IMG/VR virus record: IMGVR_UViG_3300024505_000641
Span: 1-39,876 of that record
Origin: a virus
Direction: 5' to 3' (one strand)
DNA: 39,876 nucleotides
Below the pieces are notes generated by a model that worked only from the letters and a program-made list of their open reading frames with translations, made no database searches and had not been told where the DNA came from. The number at the start of each line of letters is the position of its first letter. Position 1 is the stretch's first letter. Shown in pieces: positions 25,927 to 30,584 of the stretch. The position numbers and the translations under genes are program-made.

Positions 25927-26142
25927 TTATGAAGAAATTCCACAAAGTGTTAAAAACTCCTTTGCATTATGTATTACATCTTCTGATTTGAACTTTCTTA
26001 ACATAGCATCTGCTATTTGTTTTCTATTGTTCATATCATCTACCATACGAAGAATTTCGGCAACACCAACAACCATATCTCTATCGTTTTCGTGCCCCTG
26101 TCCTACTTCTACTTCGTTGATTAATTTACTTAGTTTTATCAT
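25927..26142 (-). CDS. Small helical protein with capsid-targeting-like leader
   Basis: A 71-residue protein starting M-I-K-L-S-K-L-I-N-E, the same 10-residue leader as the cluster at 15.8-17.8 kb, with I-N-E at 8-10. The rest is helical and charged (V-A-E-I-L-R-M-V-D-D-M-N-N-R-K-Q-I-A). It is remote from the other leader genes, embedded in the envelope-gene region, directly before the TonB receptor. It overlaps the 40-residue basic gene by 17 bases. If cleaved after Glu10 the mature protein would have about 61 residues. Function unknown. Confidence 0.62.
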   Translation of the reverse strand: MIKLSKLINEVEVGQGHENDRDMVVGVAEILRMVDDMNNRKQIADAMLRKFKSEDVIHNAKEFLTLCGISS

Positions 26143-26248
26143 TTTCTAATTTTTTTAAGATTGCTAAATTAGCATCTATTAATTTTTTCTTCTTAACACC
26201 GCTTCTACGGCTTCTCATTGCTCTTGGTTTTTTTGCTGCACTTCCCAT
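26126..26248 (-). CDS. Tiny very basic protein (40 residues)
   Basis: An open frame from ATG at 26248 to TAA at 26126-26128. The product starts M-G-S-A-A-K-K-P-R-A-M-R-S-R-R-S-G-V and continues with four lysines; about 35 percent of residues are K or R, all but a few in the first 22. The gene exactly fills the space between the CsgG-like gene (4-base... 3-base gap) and the leader-bearing gene it overlaps by 17 bases. Composition suggests nucleic-acid binding. It could be a head-packaged DNA-binding peptide or an RNA-binding regulator; I recognise no family. Confidence 0.55.
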   Translation of the reverse strand: MGSAAKKPRAMRSRRSGVKKKKLIDANLAILKKLENDKTK

Positions 26249-26251
26249 AAA

Positions 26252-26980
26252 TTATTTAGCGAATACGCCTTTTTTAATCATTTTATCTAATATGTTTGCA
26301 CATGCAATATCTAATGCTTTTTTAGTTGAGATACTGATTGTAGATTGATTGAATTTAATTGGGTCTATTGAAGCATCTGAAACTAATGTTAATTGTCTAT
26401 TTGTTTTAGCTTCACCTAAACCAGATGCTGCTATAATAGTTCCGTTCTCAGCATTTGTAAATCTAACCTGTAAACCTAAACGAGTTACTAAGTTATCTTT
26501 GATACCATCTTTTAAGTTGATAGTTTCATCTTCGGATACTGAATAATCATATACCTCAATTTCTACAAAGTAATGTGCTAACTTAATCTTTCCTCTACCA
26601 TCTAATTTGTTTTCGGAAATTCCAGCTGCTGATGCTTGGTATTGCTTTACCATACGATTCTTAATTTCAGTTTTATCTTCGGTAAATTCAAATCTATTAA
26701 GGTTGTCCAAATATTCTAATACGATATTTGCAACACCCAATCCAACTCTTTTTTCTTTTAATTCAGGGTACATTTCATACACTTCTTCACCAATACCACA
26801 CTTTAGAATTTGGATGTTCTTTTTAGGTCCATCATAATCCATAAAAGCGGATATATCTTTTTTCTTTTCAAAATCTGCTTTGAATTCTTCAGTTTTAGTA
26901 CTTCCTATTGTTTGAGCATGTAGGACACCCACACCACTCGTAATCAACAATATACCTAATAATACGAATAATTTTTTCAT
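26252..26980 (-). CDS. CsgG-like secreted/periplasmic protein
   Basis: A 242-residue protein with a signal peptide (M-K-K-L-F-V-L-L-G-I, ending L-H-A-Q) but no lipobox Cys. The body follows the CsgG family pattern: I-Q-I-L-K-C-G-I-G, then V-G-L-G-V-A-N-I-V-L-E-Y-L-D-N-L-N-R-F-E-F-T-E-D, then K-N-R-M-V-K-Q, later V-R-F-T-N-A-E-N-G-T-I-I-A-A-S-G-L-G-E-A-K, and a final helix with F-N-Q-S-T-I-S-I-S-T-K-K-A. CsgG forms the outer-membrane curli secretion pore; CsgG-like genes are known in T4-like marine phages with unknown role. The missing lipid anchor leaves pore formation uncertain. It shares its C-terminal pattern with the protein at 34919-35575. Confidence 0.68.
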   Translation of the reverse strand: MKKLFVLLGILLITSGVGVLHAQTIGSTKTEEFKADFEKKKDISAFMDYDGPKKNIQILKCGIGEEVYEMYPELKEKRVGLGVANIVLEYLDNLNRFEFTEDKTEIKNRMVKQYQASAAGISENKLDGRGKIKLAHYFVEIEVYDYSVSEDETINLKDGIKDNLVTRLGLQVRFTNAENGTIIAASGLGEAKTNRQLTLVSDASIDPIKFNQSTISISTKKALDIACANILDKMIKKGVFAK

Positions 26981-26995
26981 ACATAAATAATTTCT

Positions 26996-27003
26996 TATAA
27001 ATA
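26996..27003 (-). promoter_or_regulatory. Candidate phage promoter (TATTTATA motif) after a terminator
   Basis: The coding strand reads TATATTTATAAGAAATTATTTATG, with the motif ending 15 bases before the ATG at 26980. It follows directly on the U-tract of the terminator at 27003-27033, a terminator-promoter arrangement repeated at 28453-28489. A second, weaker copy (TATTTATG) lies at 26982-26989. Confidence 0.5.
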
Positions 27004-27033
27004 TAAAAAAAGGGAGAAACGATGTTCTCCCTT
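27003..27033 (-). terminator. Rho-independent terminator, left copy of a duplicated pair
   Basis: The coding strand AAGGGAGAA, loop CATCGT, TTCTCCCTT, then TTTTTTAT forms a perfect 9-bp stem with a U-tract. It lies 8 bases after the stop of the 158-residue gene. The copy at 28461-28489 has the same stem and flanks with about one base changed in the loop. Confidence 0.88.
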
Positions 27034-27040
27034 AATTTAT

Positions 27041-27517
27041 TTACTTTTGAGTTGGTTCTTCTAGATTTTTGATATATTCATCAACTAATCTACTTACAGC
27101 TTCAGGCTTTGTATCAGCCTTAAACTTAACCTTTATTTTAGCCATACCAGCTTCAGTTGGATTGTAACCAGAATCAACTTCAATACCTTTGATATTGTGT
27201 TCATATCCTTTTTTCTTAAACAATCCTAAAAGAGATTTTTTAAGATTAGATACTTCTTTATCTTCATCACCAAATATAAGTCTACAAGTAAACTCAATAT
27301 CTAACTCATCCAATCCAATAGATGAATGGTCCGCCAAAATATAAAGAGGTACAACCAAATCCTTACCACCTATATTAAAGGTAGTGGTTTTGGGTGTACC
27401 ATCTTCATTGAAATAGTTTCGGAGAGCATTAATATGCTGTCTTTCACTTATACCTTGAGAAACCATGGCGGCCTCTAAAAGACCGCCAACTAGTTCCTCT
27501 ACATTTAATCTTGCCAT
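27041..27517 (-). CDS. DUF2589-related protein, shorter member of a pair
   Basis: A 158-residue protein without signal or membrane segment. Residues 1-30 are a helix (L-V-G-G-L-L-E-A-A-M-V-S-Q-G-I-S). Then come V-P-L-Y-I-L-A-D-H-S-S-I-G-L-D-E-L-D-I-E-F-T, the strand pattern of DUF2589 proteins, and near the end M-A-K-I-K-V-K-F-K-A-D and P-E-A-V-S-R-L-V-D-E-Y-I. It lies 27 bases after the clearer DUF2589 protein upstream, so the two probably form a complex. DUF2589 is widespread in bacteria with no established biochemistry. The start codon is preceded by ATAAAGGTTATATTATG, nearly the same leader as at 36099. Confidence 0.7.
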   Translation of the reverse strand: MARLNVEELVGGLLEAAMVSQGISERQHINALRNYFNEDGTPKTTTFNIGGKDLVVPLYILADHSSIGLDELDIEFTCRLIFGDEDKEVSNLKKSLLGLFKKKGYEHNIKGIEVDSGYNPTEAGMAKIKVKFKADTKPEAVSRLVDEYIKNLEEPTQK

Positions 27518-27544
27518 AATATAACCTTTATTTTATTTTATCTA

Positions 27545-28159
27545 TTACTTCTTACCACCACCAGTTGCTGGGTCTTCAGTAAGTGGAATTAAAGATGGTT
27601 CTAACATTTGAGTTAGGTAATCTGATAATTTCAACATACCTTCAGTTGCAGGTAATTGTTCAGCATGTACTTTTACATTGTATTTAGCTGAGTTATCAGT
27701 ACTTCTAGTATTCTCTTTGTTTGTAGCTACTTTACCAGAAATTTTTGCATTCCAGCTCATACCCCAAAATCTACCACCAGCTGATACTTCAACACTACTT
27801 TCAGTTTTTACTTCACTTTTTTCTGCTTCTGAAGTTTTTACTTCCATAGCAAATTCGATATCTGCCGAAGTAATTGCCAATGAAGGAAGTGGTACTAATG
27901 GTAACATAGGAACTTTACTATAAATTTTTTGTAGTTTTTGTTCACCTGTTGCACCATCCGTTACAACTCTGTTCATTTCAACATCTAAAGCACGTGCTTT
28001 AGTTTTTTTAGTTTTCTCATCCGTTACGAATGCTACTTCAGAAATGTATTTCCAAGTTACTTCGTTTAATTTTGCTTGACCTTTTGCCATACCAACAATA
28101 GGTGAAACAATCAAATCTTCAATAGGAAGACCTGCGAATTGGTCTGCGATACCTGCCAT
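27545..28159 (-). CDS. DUF2589 family protein
   Basis: A 204-residue protein that matches the DUF2589 layout along its length: F-A-G-L-P-I-E-D-L-I-V-S-P-I-V-G-M-A-K-G-Q near residues 8-28, W-K-Y-I-S-E-V-A-F, then V-P-M-L-P-L-V-P-L-P-S-L-A-I at about 103-116 with D-I-E-F-A-M-E-V-K, then I-S-G-K-V-A-T-N-K-E-N-T-R-S-T-D-N-S-A-K-Y-N-V-K-V, and a C-terminal helix after A-E-Q-L-P-A-T-E-G-M. It has no signal peptide. It sits in a terminator-bounded cassette with a second DUF2589-like protein and a zinc ribbon, a set that looks acquired as a unit. Function unknown. Confidence 0.82.
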   Translation of the reverse strand: MAGIADQFAGLPIEDLIVSPIVGMAKGQAKLNEVTWKYISEVAFVTDEKTKKTKARALDVEMNRVVTDGATGEQKLQKIYSKVPMLPLVPLPSLAITSADIEFAMEVKTSEAEKSEVKTESSVEVSAGGRFWGMSWNAKISGKVATNKENTRSTDNSAKYNVKVHAEQLPATEGMLKLSDYLTQMLEPSLIPLTEDPATGGGKK

Positions 28160-28234
28160 AAATTTAAATTTTTATAATTAATTTTTTGTAACTTGTTCCA
28201 ACATAAATATCCGAAAAAGTACAAAACAACCTAA

Positions 28235-28438
28235 TTATCCAAATTTTACTACCCCCTGATATTCTTTTTTGATTTTTTCTATCTCAACAAGTGCTTCTTT
28301 GTATTTTTCCTTTATTTCATCATTTACCGTAAAATCCAAAACGGTCTCACAATGTGGACAGGCTGAAACTGGATGTTTAAGTATAAATTCTAAAGTTAAT
28401 CCCAAAGGTTGTTTGCAAGAGGGACAAGGTAGTGCCAT
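28235..28438 (-). CDS. Small zinc-ribbon protein
   Basis: A 67-residue protein with two CxxC knuckles, C-P-S-C at 5-8 and C-P-H-C at 27-30, followed by a Lys/Glu-rich helix (residues 38-60). This is a treble-clef or zinc-ribbon arrangement. It is the first gene of the DUF2589 cassette, preceded by a terminator and a TATTTATA motif, with 75 bases before the DUF2589 gene. It may recruit the DUF2589 proteins or bind nucleic acid; neither can be told from sequence. Confidence 0.68.
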   Translation of the reverse strand: MALPCPSCKQPLGLTLEFILKHPVSACPHCETVLDFTVNDEIKEKYKEALVEIEKIKKEYQGVVKFG

Positions 28439-28452
28439 AACATTTTATTTAG

Positions 28453-28460
28453 TATAAATA
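28453..28460 (-). promoter_or_regulatory. Candidate phage promoter (TATTTATA motif) of the DUF2589 cassette
   Basis: The coding strand reads TATATTTATACTAAATAAAATG, the motif ending 14 bases before the ATG at 28438. It comes directly after the terminator at 28461-28489, in the same arrangement as at 26996-27033. Confidence 0.5.
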
Positions 28461-28489
28461 TAAAAAAGGGAGAAACTATGTTCTCCCTT
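28461..28489 (-). terminator. Rho-independent terminator, right copy of a duplicated pair
   Basis: The coding strand AAGGGAGAA, loop CATAGT, TTCTCCCTT, then TTTTTATA forms a perfect 9-bp stem plus U-tract, downstream of the holin-like gene at 28527. Both stem arms are identical to those at 27010-27033, and the similarity extends into the promoter-like AT stretch that follows. Confidence 0.88.
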
Positions 28490-28526
28490 AAATATTTCCG
28501 CCCTTCCTACAGTTAAAGGAAATATA

Positions 28527-28802
28527 TTATCCTTCTTCTTCAACACCAGCATCTATCTTTTTAGCGTCTGTAATTGATTTCTTATTGATAAATTTATCAA
28601 TTGAACCAATACCAAATGCTCCTAAAGTAAGATACATAAACGCGTTGAATACAAACTCATTAATTAAAAGTGGTTTGTTCAATGCACCAGTTACTAAATC
28701 AACAATCATACATAATACCATTACTGCGAATGATAAAATTCCAATTACTGATTTTTCGTTGATGTGATTGTCATCGCTTACTAAGTCTTTAAAAAATCCC
28801 AT
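28527..28802 (-). CDS. Small two-span membrane protein, holin candidate
   Basis: A 91-residue protein with two hydrophobic spans, residues about 19-40 (V-I-G-I-L-S-F-A-V-M-V-L-C-M-I-V-D-L-V) and 50-70 (F-V-F-N-A-F-M-Y-L-T-L-G-A-F-G-I-G), and a charged, acidic C-terminus. Size and topology fit a class II holin, which permeabilises the inner membrane at lysis. It is the last gene before the terminator and follows another holin-like membrane protein by 44 bases. There is no endolysin next to it, so the holin assignment rests on topology and context only. Confidence 0.6.
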   Translation of the reverse strand: MGFFKDLVSDDNHINEKSVIGILSFAVMVLCMIVDLVTGALNKPLLINEFVFNAFMYLTLGAFGIGSIDKFINKKSITDAKKIDAGVEEEG

Positions 28803-28846
28803 AGCCTTTCATTTTTATAAATTATTGGAAAGGTAACCTATTAATA

Positions 28847-29425
28847 TTAACCATTATATTGTTCTCTTAGCAAACCACACTTTTGACATTCTTCATGTCC
28901 ATCTCCATCTGCATCACCCCATTCGTGCTCACATTGTCTATGTGCATGGTGTTCAAACTCTAACTTCTCCATTTCTTGCTCATGCTCTTGCTGGTCTTTT
29001 TCCAACTCATATTGTCTTTGATGGTCTATTACAGTTAGTTCTGCTGTTTTTTGTGCAGCTTGAACAAATGCATCAGGTATAGTTGGAGCAACTGGTTTAT
29101 TACTTTCTTTCATATCGTTTGTATGTGAAAGTGTTACACCATCTTCTTCATCCATTTTTTGTACTAACATTTTATCCTTATCGGTATCACTAAACCAATA
29201 GTCAATGATTTTACCATAAGAACCAATGAAAGCACCTAATAAAAGGAGTAGAAGTTCTTTCCACTCTCCTGCAATATCTGATTTATTAAAAATGGCAAAA
29301 AACATTCCCGCCATTATAAACATAAATCCACCCAATACCAACGCAGTGATATACCATCTGCGTTTCATCATTGCGTTTAACAAATCTTTAAAACCACTTG
29401 GTGGCTGTTGATTATTCTCTGCCAT
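28847..29425 (-). CDS. Holin-like membrane protein with coiled coil and Cys/His C-terminus
   Basis: I favour the ATG at 29425 (M-A-E-N-N-Q-Q, A-rich upstream); the frame continues to an ATG at 29455. From 29425 it has 192 residues. Two membrane spans lie at about 22-45 (Y-I-T-A-L-V-L-G-G-F-M-F-I-M-A-G-M) and 54-72 (W-K-E-L-L-L-L-L-L-G-A-F-I-G-S-Y-G), followed by K-I-I-D-Y-W-F-S-D-T-D-K-D, a pattern familiar from 3TM-type phage holins. Residues 125-165 form a Gln/Glu/His coiled coil, and the end carries C-E-H-E-W...G-H-E-E-C-Q-K-C-G, a possible zinc site. It overlaps a 34-residue membrane peptide gene. Confidence 0.62.
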   Translation of the reverse strand: MAENNQQPPSGFKDLLNAMMKRRWYITALVLGGFMFIMAGMFFAIFNKSDIAGEWKELLLLLLGAFIGSYGKIIDYWFSDTDKDKMLVQKMDEEDGVTLSHTNDMKESNKPVAPTIPDAFVQAAQKTAELTVIDHQRQYELEKDQQEHEQEMEKLEFEHHAHRQCEHEWGDADGDGHEECQKCGLLREQYNG

Positions 29426-29516
29426 TTTCTTTTCGTATTCTTTCGTTATTTGCATGATTCATAGCCCATAAAAAGAAAGCTATGAAAAATAATGTAACTC
29501 CTATTTTGTATCCCAT
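29412..29516 (-). CDS. 34-residue single-span membrane peptide
   Basis: An open frame from ATG at 29516 to TAA at 29412-29414. The product begins M-G-Y-K-I-G-V-T-L-F-F-I-A-F-F-L-W-A-M and ends in a basic tail N-N-E-R-I-R-K-E-N-G-R-E. One membrane helix with a short basic cytoplasmic tail is typical of small lysis-modulating peptides. It fits tightly between neighbours: 3 bases after the stop of the 101-residue gene, and overlapping the holin-like gene. Coding status rests on spacing and composition. Confidence 0.5.
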   Translation of the reverse strand: MGYKIGVTLFFIAFFLWAMNHANNERIRKENGRE

Positions 29517-29519
29517 ATA

Positions 29520-29825
29520 TTACCAAGCTGCTGGTTTCTCTTTGAACTCATCACCTTCTTTTTTCTTAACTGGAGCTGCTGGTTTAGCTGCTTCACCACC
29601 TTTGTTGATGATTACAGTTTTACCACCACCTGCTTGCTGAGTTTGGTTGTTTTGGATGTTAATTACAGGTGCTGCTTGTTGAACTGGAGCTGCTTCTTTA
29701 TCATCTCCACCTGTTAATTTAGTTGTAAACCATCCACCAACACCTAAAGTGATTGTAGATACAAGTCCTAGTATAATGTTCTTTAATGAACCACCAGTTG
29801 ATTGCTCTTGTTGCTCTTCTGCCAT
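29520..29825 (-). CDS. Small single-span membrane protein with low-complexity tail
   Basis: A 101-residue protein: an acidic/Gln N-terminus, one hydrophobic span at about 14-36 (L-K-N-I-I-L-G-L-V-S-T-I-T-L-G-V-G-G-W-F), then a flexible tail rich in A, P, Q and N with V-I-N-I-Q-N-N and K-T-V-I-I-N-K-G-G. It resembles neither a signal-peptide protein nor a lipoprotein. It lies between the small lipoproteins and the holin-like genes, so a lysis or envelope role is possible. Family not recognised. Confidence 0.58.
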   Translation of the reverse strand: MAEEQQEQSTGGSLKNIILGLVSTITLGVGGWFTTKLTGGDDKEAAPVQQAAPVINIQNNQTQQAGGGKTVIINKGGEAAKPAAPVKKKEGDEFKEKPAAW

Positions 29826-29851
29826 TTTGTTACGTTTTTATTTGTTATTTA

Positions 29852-30223
29852 TTATAACTTATTAAAGTCAGTAATACCAATCATATTACCATTTGCATCG
29901 TATAGAGCTATTCTATATGCAGATGCTGGTAATGCGGTAGTATATACTTTCAATATATTATCTCCAGAATTTGCGTACATTGTTTCTTTAGATACTACTC
30001 TATTTGCAATATCTAAAATTTTAATTGTCACATTTCCTGAAGTTTCTAACTTCACATTCATTGCCACTTCTGAAGTGACAAATGGAGATTGTAACTTGAT
30101 GCCAGCGTTTGCTGTCATTTTTAATTCAGCGATTGGATTTACTGTCTCAATCGGATTGATTGGGGTTTTTCTACATCCAACTAAGATGATTGCGCCAAAC
30201 AATACTAATAATATTTTTTTCAT
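29852..30223 (-). CDS. Small lipoprotein with domain resembling a type IX secretion C-terminal domain
   Basis: A 123-residue protein with a lipobox (L-V-G-C, Cys17) followed by R-K-T. Residues 52-123 follow the type A sorting-domain pattern of Bacteroidota secreted proteins: V-T-I-K-I-L-D-I-A-N-R-V-V-S-K-E, a short turn with S-G-D-N-I-L-K-V-Y-T-T-A-L-P-A-S-A-Y-R-I-A-L-Y-D-A-N-G. In true type IX cargo this domain sits at the end of a large protein; here it is nearly the whole mature lipoprotein. It is a paralogue of the next gene upstream and lies in the secretion operon, 13 bases after it. Confidence 0.68.
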   Translation of the reverse strand: MKKILLVLFGAIILVGCRKTPINPIETVNPIAELKMTANAGIKLQSPFVTSEVAMNVKLETSGNVTIKILDIANRVVSKETMYANSGDNILKVYTTALPASAYRIALYDANGNMIGITDFNKL

Positions 30224-30236
30224 TTTTAATCAATTT

Positions 30237-30584
30237 TTAGTTTATTATCAGTAACGTCTTACCTATTTGGACACTATTCTCATCTTCCAAAGATAAATAT
30301 AAATATCTAACAGGTAACGATTTTGTGTATAACTTTAGAGAATTTTCTCCAATTTTACCAATTATTCTTTCTCTAGTAACCACTTGTTGACCTACTGAAT
30401 CAAAAAGAGTAAGTGTATATACTCCCTCTGATTTTAATGTAAACTTTAAAGGGTCTCCATTTGTTATAGATGTTTCTTTAACAGAAAATATATCTTCTAC
30501 TTTTGGAGTTGGTGTTGGGGTTACTTCAACTTTTCTACATCCCCAAATTAAAATCAAACATAATATAGTTAAAAGGTATCTCAT
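30237..30584 (-). CDS. Small lipoprotein, paralogue with type IX CTD-like domain
   Basis: A 115-residue protein with lipobox I-W-G-C (Cys16) and then R-K-V. A short P-T-P-T-P linker leads to a domain parallel to that of the neighbouring lipoprotein: V-Y-T-L-T-L-F-D-S-V-G-Q-Q-V-V-T-R-E, then I-G-E-N-S-L-K-L-Y-T-K-S-L-P-V-R-Y-L-Y-L-S-L. The tandem pair probably arose by duplication. The start codon overlaps the stop of the 881-residue secreted protein (TAATG), so the lipoproteins are made with it and may anchor or process it at the outer membrane; this is inference. Confidence 0.68.
   Translation of the reverse strand: MRYLLTILCLILIWGCRKVEVTPTPTPKVEDIFSVKETSITNGDPLKFTLKSEGVYTLTLFDSVGQQVVTRERIIGKIGENSLKLYTKSLPVRYLYLSLEDENSVQIGKTLLIIN

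Noticed and set aside
30297-30306. TATTTATA motif inside the small lipoprotein gene as a promoter
   Set aside because: It lies mid-gene with no suitable downstream start nearby; a chance hit in AT-rich coding DNA.
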